DNA of 21,135 nucleotides from JBKPCD01 sp046727175 (GCA_046727175.1 JBKPCD010000153.1:1-21135); one strand, 5' to 3'; shown: positions 1 to 8,550, counted from the stretch's first letter. The notes: generated by a model not told the origin, from the letters alone. Numbers and translations: made by a program.

Positions 1-1338
1 AAGCTGGGCAGCCGGTTCACGGCAAGCCTTGGCCTCCGCTACGACGTGGAGATGGTCAGGATGGACAACACCGGCAACTACTTGTTCGCCCCTGGAGAGA
101 GTTCGCCTGTGGACCGGAACAATCTCTCGCCACGTGTTGGCGGCACCTGGACGCTCGACAGTGCGGGCACGGCCGTGATCCGCGGCGGGTACGGGCTCTA
201 CTTCCAGAAGACCGCGTATTCCAATTTCACGCCCATCGTCTCGTCTGGCGTGACCTCGACGTCGTTCACATTGCAGTTCCCGACCAACAACATCGATTCC
301 GGGCCATCGCAAGGCCAGTTCCCGACGAATGAGTGGCTCGTCAACGGACCCGTCGTCAATCGTGCGCTGCTCGAGACGCGCTACCCGCCCGGAACGACAA
401 CGAAGAACACCGGCACCGTCCGGTTCGACAACCCGGATCGTCATCTGCCGTACGCGCATCAGGCGAGCGTCGGATTCGAGAAGCAGTTGCCGGGACGCAT
501 CGCGGTGACCGCCGATTACGTCCATGCGAACCATCGCGATCTCTACATGCTTCAGGATCTGAATCCTGGCGTCCGGGCGACAACGGCGCGGACGTCGACG
601 GTGACGCGTATCAAGCCTCTCTCCGAGTTCAACGCGGCCGTCCTCGAACTGGTCAACGCCGGCTGGTTCGACTACAACGCGCTGCAAACGAGCGTGCAGA
701 AGCGCTTCAGCAACAACTACCAGTTCCGCGTGTCCTACACGTATTCACGAACGCGTGGCGTCGTGGGAGCACCAGGGGCGACCGACACGATCAACTGGGC
801 GACAGTCGATCCGGTGACGCAGGTCACCGATCTGCACATGAGCGATCGCGTCTCGGTCGGCGATCAGGATCGACCGCATATTGCATCGATCAGCGGTACG
901 GTCGTCGTGCCGCGCACCGGCGGGTTGAATCTGAGCGGCGTCTGGCAATACAACAGCGGGACGCCGTACACAATTACCGACAGCACCACCGACCCGAATC
1001 GGAACGGCAGTTTCGAGGAGCCGCTCCCGGCGGGCAGCTACAGTGGCGCGTCGACTAATCAGAACGCGATCACGGTCGAGAACAAGGGTGGCTTCAACGG
1101 GGTGCGCGGGCCGGACTTCTCGCTCCTGAGCATACGCGCGGCGTATCGGTTCAAGGTGCCGGGCGGCGGCAACCGGCGCGTGATGGCGTACGTGGACGTG
1201 TTCAACGTCACGAACCGGGCGAACTACAACAACCCGACCGGCGATCGCCGGGATGCGGCCACGTTCCTGATTCTGCGTTCGATTCGCAACGGGGGTCCGA
1301 CACGGACGGCGCAGTTCAATGTCCGGTATGACTTCTGA
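1..1338 (+). CDS. TonB-dependent receptor (Oar-like), 3' part only
   Basis: The frame is open from the first base of the window, so the N-terminus (signal peptide, any carboxypeptidase-like domain, plug) lies upstream and about 445 residues of the C-terminal part are visible. The segment is rich in alternating aromatic and polar strands typical of an outer-membrane beta barrel (for example RFTASLGLRYDVE at the start and FRVSYTYSRTRG in the middle) and ends in the aromatic-terminated strand FNVRYDF, the usual C-terminal outer-membrane insertion signal. The late stretch VMAYVDVFNVTNRANYNNP resembles large Oar/TonB-type receptors common in Acidobacteria. Such proteins import ligands through the outer membrane using TonB energy; the substrate cannot be told from this part. 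It ends in TGA at 1336-1338, which lies inside a perfect hairpin. The family call is good; specificity is unknown. Confidence 0.85.
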   Translation, partial: KLGSRFTASLGLRYDVEMVRMDNTGNYLFAPGESSPVDRNNLSPRVGGTWTLDSAGTAVIRGGYGLYFQKTAYSNFTPIVSSGVTSTSFTLQFPTNNIDSGPSQGQFPTNEWLVNGPVVNRALLETRYPPGTTTKNTGTVRFDNPDRHLPYAHQASVGFEKQLPGRIAVTADYVHANHRDLYMLQDLNPGVRATTARTSTVTRIKPLSEFNAAVLELVNAGWFDYNALQTSVQKRFSNNYQFRVSYTYSRTRGVVGAPGATDTINWATVDPVTQVTDLHMSDRVSVGDQDRPHIASISGTVVVPRTGGLNLSGVWQYNSGTPYTITDSTTDPNRNGSFEEPLPAGSYSGASTNQNAITVENKGGFNGVRGPDFSLLSIRAAYRFKVPGGGNRRVMAYVDVFNVTNRANYNNPTGDRRDAATFLILRSIRNGGPTRTAQFNVRYDF

Positions 1339-1407
1339 CGCGATGCGTCAGAAGTCGGCTTTGGGCTCAGGGCTCTTGGCTTTAGGCCGGCCAAGAGCCA
1401 AGAGCCC
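1332..1407. terminator. Two tandem hairpins between convergent genes
   Basis: Hairpin 1 has a perfect 10-bp stem, CTTCTGACGC (1332-1341) and GCGTCAGAAG (1345-1354), with loop GAT; the receptor stop codon lies in its left arm. Hairpin 2 has an 18-bp stem with two mismatches (1363-1380 and 1390-1407, arms built on GGGCTCTTGGC/GCCAAGAGCC) and a 9-nt loop. They fill the gap between the receptor and the convergent DinB-like gene and could end transcription from both sides. No clear T-run follows either stem, so a role as intrinsic terminator is inferred from position and fold only. Confidence 0.5.
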
Positions 1408-1412
1408 AACGC

Positions 1413-2042
1413 CTACTGTGTGCCCGCTTTCGGGAAGTTCGGATCGGCCTTTACTTCCTGGATCTGCTTCAGGTGCCGTTCCGAGTGCGCCGCCGCGAAG
1501 AGCAGCCATTGATACCCGTCGAGTGGACCGAGCGGTGAATCCGCGACCCGACTCCGCAGGTCCGCCGTCGTGGCGTTCGCGTAATCGATCGTCTTTCCAC
1601 GCCGGTCCTTGAACGCCGCGAGCACCTCGGTGCGGCTGCCAAGACGTTTCCCCGGCTGCAGCGGCTCGGGCGCCTGTGCCTTCTGCGTTCGATCGGGAAT
1701 GACCTTCACGATCTTCTCGTCACTGCCCTTCGAGGCCGCAAGCTTCTCAGGCGCTGCCGCCGGGCCGCTCATCGTCTTCTGCTGAAGTTCGAAGAGGTAG
1801 TTCTCGGCCAGTGCGAGGTGCTCGACGACTTCACCGACGGACCAGCGATCGGGTCCGGGCTTGAAGTTCCACTGCGTGTCCGAGAGCTTGGTCGATTCGG
1901 CCAGGACCTGATCGCGCGTAGTGGTCAGGTACTGGACGAGCTTCGAGCGCTCCGGTGCCGAAATCTGGGCGCTCGCTGGCGCTGCGGCAACGAGTGTACC
2001 GACGAGTGCGACTGTTGTCAGGGCTGATTGCGTTCGGGTCAA
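1413..2042 (-). CDS. Secreted DinB-family protein
   Basis: The 209-residue product begins with a Sec-type signal peptide (about residues 1-26, hydrophobic core LTTVALVGTLVAA, cleavage after ASA). The rest is a DinB/YfiT-like four-helix bundle: an N-terminal helix with ER..LVQYLTTTRDQVL, the motif WSVGEVVEHLALAENYLF, and a C-terminal AAHSERHLKQI. In DinB-type metalloenzymes three histidines bind a divalent metal; H in VVEHLA and the H..RH of the last helix fit two of these positions. Enzymes of the superfamily include thiol transferases, but the substrate here is unknown. The start is TTG, chosen because an excellent GGAGGTGA ribosome-binding site (plus-strand 2046-2053) lies 3-6 nt upstream and the signal peptide begins there. 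Exported DinB-like proteins are frequent in Acidobacteria. Confidence 0.82.
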   Translation of the reverse strand: MTRTQSALTTVALVGTLVAAAPASAQISAPERSKLVQYLTTTRDQVLAESTKLSDTQWNFKPGPDRWSVGEVVEHLALAENYLFELQQKTMSGPAAAPEKLAASKGSDEKIVKVIPDRTQKAQAPEPLQPGKRLGSRTEVLAAFKDRRGKTIDYANATTADLRSRVADSPLGPLDGYQWLLFAAAHSERHLKQIQEVKADPNFPKAGTQ

Positions 2043-2250
2043 GGTTCACCTCCAGTAGGACTCATGACCTGTCGACGAAGGGGGCCTTTCGACCGGAAGG
2101 ATGGGGCGGCAATGCGCCGTCCTGACCACTCCCGGGGACATCCGAGTCGCCGATGACATCCTCTCATGGACGAGCGACTTCCGAACCACGGACCCAGCAC
2201 ACAAGGGAAACCCGGCTAACAGGTTGCGAAAACGCGTCGATAATCGTGAT

Positions 2251-3324
2251 ATGACACCTGCCGCCGCTCGCGCGCTGTTCCAGTCCATCCCCCGCTTTTC
2301 TCTCGCAGTTCTGCCCACACCGCTCCATGAGGTTACGCGACTTCGCGAGGCGCTCGGAGGCCGCACGCGCTGCCCGCGCCTCTTCATGAAGCGTGACGAT
2401 CTCACTGGACTCGCGCTGGGCGGCAACAAGGCGCGCAAGCTCGAGTTCCTCGTCGCTGACGCGATCGACGCCGGAGCGAGAGCGTTGATTACGACCGGCG
2501 CGACCCAATCCAACCACGCGCGAATGACGGCGGCGGCCGCGTGCATCGCCGGACTCGAATGCCACCTCGTGCTGACGTCGACAACGGACCATCCACCGCT
2601 TCAAGGAAACCTGCTGCTCGATGACCTGTATGGCGCGACCGTCTACCATGTCGGGGCGCCAGACGATCCGCGGATCGCGCTCGGCAACGACGAGGAGCAG
2701 GTGCGACGGGTGGAAGGGGAGCTGCAGCGGGCGGGAAAGCGCCCGTACACGATTGCCGTGGGCGGATCGGGTGGCGTCGGCGCGCTTGGCTATGTGCTCG
2801 GGACGATTGAATTGATGGAGCAGCTCTCGGTCGCCGCGCTCGAGCCGTCGCATCTGTATTACGCGAGTGGATCGCGAGGCACACAGGCCGGCCTCGCGCT
2901 CGGCGCCAGGCTCTGCGACGCGTCGTACCGCGTGTACGGCATCGCGGTGAGCGGCGGCGAGCCGGAGAAGACGCATCGCGCATATCACGCGGCCTATGCG
3001 GCCGCGGAGCGACTTGGTACGCATGTCCGCGTGGAGTACGACGACCTGTTCACCGACCACGGTTTCATCGGCGACGGCTACGGCCTTTCGACGCCGGAGT
3101 GCCTCGAGGCCATTGCGATCGTCGCGAGGACCGAGGGGATCCTGCTCGATCCGTGTTACACGGGAAAGGCGATGGCGGGCCTCATTGCACACGTACGTGG
3201 CGGGATGATTGGGGCGGACGAGACGATCGTATTCCTTCACACCGGCGGCGCGCCCGCGCTGTTCACGAAGGAGTTTGCCGACCGGCTCGCCGATATTCAC
3301 CCGGTCACCGAGTCCCGGGTCTGA
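2251..3324 (+). CDS. PLP-dependent D-cysteine desulfhydrase / ACC deaminase family enzyme
   Basis: The 357-residue protein belongs to the fold-type II PLP enzymes that include D-cysteine desulfhydrase (D-cysteine to pyruvate, H2S and ammonia) and 1-aminocyclopropane-1-carboxylate deaminase. The PLP lysine lies in LALGGNKARKLEFL (about residues 57-70), followed by the conserved TGATQSNHARMTAAAA, the glycine loop AVGGSGGVGALG, the substrate-side GDGYGLSTPECLEAI and C-terminal LDPCYTGKAMAGLI and HTGGAPALF. Length fits the family (about 330-350). The frame is open further upstream to an ATG at 2101, but homologues begin close to the sequence FSLAVLPTPLHEVTRL, so ATG 2251 was chosen; no strong Shine-Dalgarno precedes it. 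D-cysteine desulfhydrase is preferred over ACC deaminase by general likeness; other D-amino-acid lyase activities are possible. Probably cytosolic and monocistronic. Confidence 0.85.
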   Translation: MTPAAARALFQSIPRFSLAVLPTPLHEVTRLREALGGRTRCPRLFMKRDDLTGLALGGNKARKLEFLVADAIDAGARALITTGATQSNHARMTAAAACIAGLECHLVLTSTTDHPPLQGNLLLDDLYGATVYHVGAPDDPRIALGNDEEQVRRVEGELQRAGKRPYTIAVGGSGGVGALGYVLGTIELMEQLSVAALEPSHLYYASGSRGTQAGLALGARLCDASYRVYGIAVSGGEPEKTHRAYHAAYAAAERLGTHVRVEYDDLFTDHGFIGDGYGLSTPECLEAIAIVARTEGILLDPCYTGKAMAGLIAHVRGGMIGADETIVFLHTGGAPALFTKEFADRLADIHPVTESRV

Positions 3325-3440
3325 CGAATGCCCGTCATCGTCGTAGTCGGCGCGGCGCCGCGGGACTCGTGGCGGCAACACTCGCCGCTACGCGATCCCG
3401 ATCGAATTGAGGTGCAGCCGGAAGATTTGCGAGGCCGCAG

Positions 3441-3480
3441 TGGTAGACATTCTCCTACTATGGTGGTAGATTGTCTGCCA
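3441..3480 (+). promoter_or_regulatory. Probable PadR operator/promoter upstream of the regulator gene
   Basis: TGGTAGACA (3441-3449) and TGTCTGCCA (3472-3480) form an inverted repeat matching at 8 of 9 positions with a 22-bp spacer; a further TGGTAGA half-site sits at 3464-3470. Overlapping it is a possible sigma70 promoter, TAGACA (3444-3449), 17 bp, TAGATT (3467-3472). The right arm ends 3 bp before the PadR start codon, so mRNA from this promoter would have almost no leader. The position is what is expected for autoregulation by PadR; binding is inferred, not shown. Confidence 0.55.
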
Positions 3481-3483
3481 CCT

Positions 3484-3822
3484 ATGGCGAAAACGCGGCA
3501 AAAACCCGACCTGCTGCAAGGCACGCTCGATCTTCTAATTTTGCGTGCACTCCTATGGGGGCCGCAGCACGGCCACGGAATCGGTGTGGCCCTTCGGGCA
3601 CGCTCCGACGAAGTGCTCAGCATCGATCACGGCTCGCTGTATCCGGCCGTGCACCGGCTGGAGCGCCAGGGCTGGGTTCAGGCGGAGTGGAAGGTCACGG
3701 AGAACAAGCAACGAGCCAAGTACTACCGCCTGACTGCCGCGGGCCGGCGCCAGCTCGCGCTCGAACGGACCCGATGGAGCCGTCTGTCAGCGGCGATCGC
3801 GCGCGTGCTCGGATCCGCGTAG
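3484..3822 (+). CDS. PadR family transcriptional regulator
   Basis: A 112-residue winged-helix DNA-binding protein. The N-terminus LLQGTLDLLILRALLWGPQHGHGI and the recognition region IDHGSLYPAVHRLERQGWV are hallmarks of PadR, followed by the wing with QRAKYYRLTAAGRRQL and a short C-terminal helix as in the small PadR-s1 type. Dimeric repressors of this family usually control the adjacent transporter gene. ATG 3484 was chosen because it begins just before the conserved domain; the open frame extends to 3328 without coding likeness. It lies directly downstream of an inverted repeat (3441-3480) and 46 bp upstream of the permease gene, the standard acidobacterial PadR-permease pairing, so it most likely represses both genes. 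The inducer is unknown. Confidence 0.93.
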   Translation: MAKTRQKPDLLQGTLDLLILRALLWGPQHGHGIGVALRARSDEVLSIDHGSLYPAVHRLERQGWVQAEWKVTENKQRAKYYRLTAAGRRQLALERTRWSRLSAAIARVLGSA

Positions 3823-3868
3823 TGCTCCCGCCGCGTATTGAACGCTCGACGTCACATGAGGAGGCGTG

Positions 3869-6520
3869 ATGTTCAGGGCCCGCATTCGAGCGCTCGTCCG
3901 GCTCGCGTTCTTTCCCGCACGGACGAACCGCGAGCTCGACGATGAGCTTCGATTTCACCTCGCGGAGGAGGCACGCGAGCAGGTGGAGCGTGGGAAATCC
4001 GAAGCGGATGCGATGGCGGCCGCGCGGCGCGCGCTTGGAAACGTTGCACGCACCAAGGAGGAGACTCGGGCCGTGTGGGTGTCGACGCGGCTCGAGCAAT
4101 TCCTCCAGGACCTCCGGTTCGGGTTCCGCATTCTGACGAAGTCTCCGGCAATCAGTTTAACGGCGATCGTGCTCATTGCGCTCGTCATTGGCGGCAACAC
4201 GACCGTGTTTTCGATCGCCCACGGGATTCTCAGAAAACCAACCCCCGGCGTCCACGCGGGCGATCTCACGACTGTGAGCTGGGTGACCGCCGACGGCAAC
4301 GTCCAGACGCACAACAGCTACCGCGCGTATCTCCATTTTCTCGAACACAGCGCAACCGTCCGTCCGCTGGCCGCCGTCGACTTTCAACGGCTCACCCTTA
4401 CCCAGGATAACGGCAGCTTTGCCGTCAAAGCCACGCTCGTGTCACCGAACTACTTCGAGACGCTTCGTGCCTATCTGGTCAAAGGCAGAACGTTCAACGC
4501 GAACGACGCGCGGCTCGGCGGCTCCGCGGTTCTCGTGATCGGTCATCACGTGTGGCAGAACACCTTTCACGGCGCGGACGACGTCGTCGGCCGCACTGTG
4601 AGCTTGAACGGCCGGCCGGCTACCGTGGTCGGCGTCGCCGAGCCTCATTTCCGCGGCGCGTGGCTCGCAGAGCTCGCGGACGTATGGGTGCCGCTCGCAC
4701 CGGAACGGCCCTGGCTGCAACCGAATCATCCGAGCGATGCCGTTTCCATGATTGGCCGACGCTCACCGGGCACGTCGCTCGCTGAAGCACAGGCGGAGTT
4801 GACGACGCTCTGGACCCAGCTGCAGCGGATGCAACCGGAGCTCAACCAGAAACTGAAAGTGAGGCTCGTCCCCTACTCGGCCACGGCCGGCGGAGACAGT
4901 GTCGTGGCCAGGAACGGCGACCGAATGCTGGCGATCTTTTCCGTGGTGACGCTGTTGACAATCGCGATCGTGTGCGCGAACGTCGCGAACCTGCTGATCG
5001 CACGCGCCGTCGTTCGTCAGCGGGAACTCGCGCTTCGCCAGTCGCTCGGGGCATCACGGTTCCGAGTCGTCCGCGGACTGCTGGCGGAAGGGCTCGTGCT
5101 ATCGGTGGTGGCGTGGTGTGCAGCTTGCCTGTTTGCGTGGTGGGTCTCGAGGGTGGTGATCAGGTTCATCGCTCCTCCGTCGCGCGAGCCACTCACGCTG
5201 CCCGACTTGACCCCGGACTGGACTGTCGTCGGATATGCGTTGGCGCTGGCGCTGTTCTGCACCGTTGCCGTCACGCTCGGCCCTGCACTGTATACCGGGA
5301 AGCAGCAGTTGCTGCCTTTCCTGAAGCTCGGCGAACAGGGTGTCCTGCACGCCAGATCGAAACTCTCGCGTGCGCTCGTGGTCCTGCAGCTCGCGTTTTC
5401 CGTACTGCTCTTGACGACCGCAGGTCTCGCCTATCGTTCCGTCTCCTTCGAGGATGGATTCAATCTCGGATTCGACAGCGGGAACATTCTGCTCGCGACA
5501 GTGAACACGGCGGGAAGTACTCAGGACGCCGCAGGCGACGAGGCGCTGCTCGAGACACTCCGCGCACGATTGCAGCGCTTACCGGGGGTCGAGACGATTT
5601 CGTACGTGCGAGGCGTGCGGACGTCGAGCTGGCTCAGTTTCCCTGTGCGAACGGAGCGTTCAGTTGAACCCGTGATGGCTGCGCAGAACCTCGTCGGCGC
5701 TGGCTACTTCGAGACCGTTCGCGTCACGTTTCCCGCTGGCCATGATTTCGACGCTCTGAACACCAGCGGACGCCGGGCGGCTGTCATCACACAGGATCTG
5801 GCCGAGGCACTCTGGCCGGGCGAATCGGCCGTCGGCAAGATACTCATCGCGGGCGCGCCTGATCGCCCACTCCGGGCGGAAGTCGTGGGCGTGGTTCGCA
5901 ACGCCTACTTTGGCGGCCGCGGGTCGGCGACACATCCGCGGTACATCTTTTTCTCGAATCACGAGCAGCCCAGACCTCCCGGTGAGACGACATTTCTGAT
6001 TCGGCACACTGCAGCAGAGGAGGCCGTTGCGCGCCTCGTCGCGAAGGCGCTTCGCGAGGCCGACGCGCGCGTCGCAATCGCGAGTCTGCGGTCGCTCAAC
6101 GATCACTTCGCGGGCGAGATCGCGCCGCTCTGGATACTCACGAGACTGTTGATGTTTTTTGCCGCAGGGTCGCTGCTCATCGCAGGAATCGGCCAGTACT
6201 CTGTCGTCGCATTCGAGGGCAGGCGGCGGACGCGCGAATTCGGGCTTCGCATTGCGCTGGGAGCGTCGCCCGAGCGGCTGATTGCGTCCGTCCTCAGCGA
6301 GGGTTTCCGGTGGGCGGCAGCAGGCCTCGTGCTTGGTTTTGCGCTGAGCGTTACCGTCGCAAGCCTGCTGGCTCGCGTGCTCTTCGGTATCACGCCGACG
6401 GATTCAGCGACGTATGTGAGCGTGTTCGCGTTGTTAAGTGGCGCGTCGCTCACCGCCTGTTATCTGCCGGCGCGCCGCGCCGCACGCACGGACCCCGTGA
6501 TCGCGTTACGGACGGAATAG
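3869..6520 (+). CDS. Duplicated MacB/FtsX-type ABC permease (ADOP family)
   Basis: The 883-residue membrane protein has the layout of the acidobacterial duplicated orphan permeases. Residues ~15-75 form the cytoplasmic prefix (NRELDDELRFHLAEEAREQ, then AMAAARRALGN). Two MacB-periplasmic-core plus FtsX units follow: TM1 ~96-118, a periplasmic domain to ~345, TM2 ~353-378, TM3 ~407-432, TM4 ~450-472; then TM5 ~503-523, the second periplasmic domain, TM6 ~758-782, TM7 ~813-838, TM8 ~848-868. Each unit has the cytoplasmic loop motif (RELALRQSLGASRFRVV; REFGLRIALGASPERLI), and the protein ends DPVIALRTE, as usual for the family. No ATP-binding gene is adjacent, also usual. ATG 3869 is preferred over the overlapping GTG 3866 because AGGAGG at 3859-3864 is too close to the GTG. 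Cargo is unknown; efflux or mechanotransmission of MacB type is inferred. Confidence 0.93.
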   Translation: MFRARIRALVRLAFFPARTNRELDDELRFHLAEEAREQVERGKSEADAMAAARRALGNVARTKEETRAVWVSTRLEQFLQDLRFGFRILTKSPAISLTAIVLIALVIGGNTTVFSIAHGILRKPTPGVHAGDLTTVSWVTADGNVQTHNSYRAYLHFLEHSATVRPLAAVDFQRLTLTQDNGSFAVKATLVSPNYFETLRAYLVKGRTFNANDARLGGSAVLVIGHHVWQNTFHGADDVVGRTVSLNGRPATVVGVAEPHFRGAWLAELADVWVPLAPERPWLQPNHPSDAVSMIGRRSPGTSLAEAQAELTTLWTQLQRMQPELNQKLKVRLVPYSATAGGDSVVARNGDRMLAIFSVVTLLTIAIVCANVANLLIARAVVRQRELALRQSLGASRFRVVRGLLAEGLVLSVVAWCAACLFAWWVSRVVIRFIAPPSREPLTLPDLTPDWTVVGYALALALFCTVAVTLGPALYTGKQQLLPFLKLGEQGVLHARSKLSRALVVLQLAFSVLLLTTAGLAYRSVSFEDGFNLGFDSGNILLATVNTAGSTQDAAGDEALLETLRARLQRLPGVETISYVRGVRTSSWLSFPVRTERSVEPVMAAQNLVGAGYFETVRVTFPAGHDFDALNTSGRRAAVITQDLAEALWPGESAVGKILIAGAPDRPLRAEVVGVVRNAYFGGRGSATHPRYIFFSNHEQPRPPGETTFLIRHTAAEEAVARLVAKALREADARVAIASLRSLNDHFAGEIAPLWILTRLLMFFAAGSLLIAGIGQYSVVAFEGRRRTREFGLRIALGASPERLIASVLSEGFRWAAAGLVLGFALSVTVASLLARVLFGITPTDSATYVSVFALLSGASLTACYLPARRAARTDPVIALRTE

Positions 6521-6527
6521 GAAGACC

Positions 6528-6602
6528 CTACTTCGCGGCCGCCTTGTCATCCTTGTAGAACATTCGTATCACGATACCTAAGAACATTGCGATGATAGGC
6601 AC
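6528..6602 (-). pseudogene. 24-codon reverse ORF resembling the N-terminus of DUF4160 proteins
   Basis: Read on the minus strand from GTG at 6602 to TAG at 6528, this short frame encodes VPIIAMFLGIVIRMFYKDDK and four more residues (AAAK). The first ~16 residues resemble the start of DUF4160 proteins (commonly MPxI..FxGIxIxMYxxDH), but the conserved HxPPHFH that should follow is absent and the frame stops. It may be a decayed fragment or an independent micropeptide. A TATACT (minus strand, 6615-6610) could be a -10 box, with no convincing -35. It ends 8 bp past the permease stop codon, tail to tail. The likeness is from memory of the family and short, so confidence is low. Confidence 0.3.
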
Positions 6603-6706
6603 GGCCTGGAGTATACGTCTGCCTGCCGCAGGGTCGGATTCTCTCGAACCGCTTGCACTCGCACTATCGCCGCCGCATACTGAGCGGCCAATCAGAGGTA
6701 CTCGCG

Positions 6707-8302
6707 ATGCGCCGACGAAATTGGCCGACTGTCGTCCTCATCCTCCTCTTCCTCCGCGGGACTCTGCCGTCGACCACGATTGTCGCGCAGTCGCCGGCAC
6801 CGACGTCGCCAACCGGATTCACCGATCCTAACCGCCGCGCGAAGCTCGCGACCGGGTTCGCCGACATCGATCGGATGTTCTCGGAATTCGCGAAGAGCTC
6901 GCACGTCCCCGGTGCGGCGTGGGGCATCATCATCGACGGCGAGCTCGCGCACTCGGGTGCAACCGGCGTCCGCGACATCAAGACCAACGCACCTGTCGAT
7001 GCCGATACGGTGTTTCGCATCGCCTCGATGACGAAGAGCTTCACCGCGATGGCGATTTTGAAGCTGCGCGACGATGGAAAGCTGTCCCTGGACGATCCCG
7101 CCGAGCGCTACGTGCCGGAGTTGAAGGACCTTCGCTATCCGACGACCGATTCGCCGCGGATCACGATCCGCCATCTTCTCTCGCATTCCGAAGGGTTCCC
7201 GGAAGACAACCCGTGGGGCGATCAACAGCTTGCCGACAGCGAGGAGCAGCTGACGCGCATGCTGCGCGCGGGCATTCCGTTTTCGAATCCGCCCGGCATT
7301 GCGTACGAGTACTCGAACTACGGGTTTGCGATCCTCGGCCGGATCGTGTCGCGCGTTTCAGGAAAGCCGTATGACGAGTACGTGTCGGCGAACATCCTTC
7401 AGCCGCTCGGGATGACGTCGACGACGCTGCATCCGTCGAAGGTGCCAGCGAATCGGATGGCGATTGGCTATCGATGGGAAGACGAGCAGTGGAAGGAAGA
7501 GCCGGCGCTTCCGCACGGCTCGTTCGGGTCGATGGGCGGCATGCTGACGTCGATCCGCGATCTCGCTCGGTACGTCGGAGTGCTCCTGGATGCCTGGCCG
7601 CCGCACGACGGTCCTGAAACAGCGCCGATCCGCCGGGCATCGCTGCGTGAGATGCAGCAGCCCTGGCGGCCATCGGGCCTTCGCGCAGCGCGCGATGCAG
7701 CAACAGGAGCCCTGCAACTGACCTCGAGCAGTTACGCCTTCGGGTTGAGCGTGACCCAGACCTGCGACTACCGCGCCATCGTCGCGCACAGCGGCGGCCT
7801 GCCTGGGTACGGGTCGCGGATGCAGTGGTTGCCCGACTACGGCGTGGGCATCGTTGCATTTGGAAGCCTCACCTATACCAGCTGGGGACGAGTGGTCGGT
7901 GATGCAATCGATCGACTCGCGAAGACCGGCGGCCTGCAGGCGCGTGAGGTCCGCCCGTCACCGGCGCTCATTGAAGCCCGCGATGCGGTCTCGAAGTTGA
8001 TCATCGAGTGGGACGATGCGCTCGCGGACCGGATTGCGGCTCAGAATCTGTTTCTCGATCGATCGAAGGAGCGTCGGCGCAAAGAGCTCGACGATCTGCG
8101 CGCAACGGTGGGCGTTTGCTCGCTGCCCGACTCGTTCGACGTCGTCGAGAATGCGCTGAGAGGCCAATGGACGATGACCTGCGAGCGTGGAAAGCTGCAA
8201 GCCGCGATCACGCTTGCGCCGACGATGCCGCCGACCGTGCAGCTTATCGGGGTGCGGCCAGCGCCGGCACAGGTCCAGCGCCCGAGCACCTGCGCGCAGT
8301 GA
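6707..8302 (+). CDS. Secreted beta-lactamase-family serine hydrolase
   Basis: The 531-residue protein has a signal peptide (about residues 1-27, core TVVLILLFL, ending near VAQ) and a class C/penicillin-binding-like beta-lactamase domain from ~residue 45 to ~410. All three active-site motifs are visible: SxxK as S107-M-T-K110, YxN as Y202-S-N204, and the HxG third motif at H361-S-G363 in AHSGGLPGYGS. The C-terminal ~120 residues are an extra domain of unclear role. Family members include D-amino-acid amidases, DD-peptidases, esterases and a few true beta-lactamases, so the substrate is open; peptidoglycan or a small ester/peptide is likelier than an antibiotic. ATG 6707 was chosen over an in-frame TTG at 6653 because AGAGG (6694-6698) lies 8 nt upstream and the signal peptide begins there. 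It stands alone. Confidence 0.9.
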   Translation: MRRRNWPTVVLILLFLRGTLPSTTIVAQSPAPTSPTGFTDPNRRAKLATGFADIDRMFSEFAKSSHVPGAAWGIIIDGELAHSGATGVRDIKTNAPVDADTVFRIASMTKSFTAMAILKLRDDGKLSLDDPAERYVPELKDLRYPTTDSPRITIRHLLSHSEGFPEDNPWGDQQLADSEEQLTRMLRAGIPFSNPPGIAYEYSNYGFAILGRIVSRVSGKPYDEYVSANILQPLGMTSTTLHPSKVPANRMAIGYRWEDEQWKEEPALPHGSFGSMGGMLTSIRDLARYVGVLLDAWPPHDGPETAPIRRASLREMQQPWRPSGLRAARDAATGALQLTSSSYAFGLSVTQTCDYRAIVAHSGGLPGYGSRMQWLPDYGVGIVAFGSLTYTSWGRVVGDAIDRLAKTGGLQAREVRPSPALIEARDAVSKLIIEWDDALADRIAAQNLFLDRSKERRRKELDDLRATVGVCSLPDSFDVVENALRGQWTMTCERGKLQAAITLAPTMPPTVQLIGVRPAPAQVQRPSTCAQ

Positions 8303-8307
8303 GCTCG

Positions 8308-8366
8308 CGGAGCGTAAAGAGATCACGGACAAATCGATCACCGCGGAGTCACGGAGTGCACAGAGA
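8308..8366 (+). repeat. Dispersed CGGAG-N4 repeat, copy 1
   Basis: This stretch contains CTCGCGGAG, GATCACGGA and CACCGCGGAGTCACGGAG. Copy 2 (8551-8620, inverted) and copy 3 (14433-14491, same orientation) share the core pattern GGAGATCACGG, then a short A/G-rich stretch, GCGTTCACCGCGGAG, and further CGGAG units about 8-10 bp apart. Each same-orientation copy begins within ~25 bp of the stop codon of the preceding gene. Short periodic intergenic repeats of this kind recur in several soil phyla; no function is known to me. Confidence 0.6.
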
Positions 8367-8550
8367 AGCAACGACTGGAGTTGTGCTGAAGCGGGTCATC
8401 CGCCCGCGTATTCAAAACGCAGGGAGCGGCCGAAGGCCGCGCGTCCGGTGAACGCGTAACAGGCCCCTCGCGCCCTCGGCTCCTCTGCGCCGCTCGGCGT
8501 TTTCATCCGCCGCCGCTGGTCAGTCCGCTCCATTACGATTGTGATCGGCC

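Noticed and set aside
2164..3381. Long antisense open frame (about 405 codons) opposite the D-cysteine desulfhydrase gene
   Set aside because: The sense strand has clear PLP-enzyme motifs; the antisense product is Arg-rich, without recognisable domains, as expected for a shadow frame in GC-rich DNA.
6653..6706. Upstream TTG start for the beta-lactamase-like gene
   Set aside because: It would place 18 charged residues before the signal peptide; ATG 6707 has a ribosome-binding site at the right distance.
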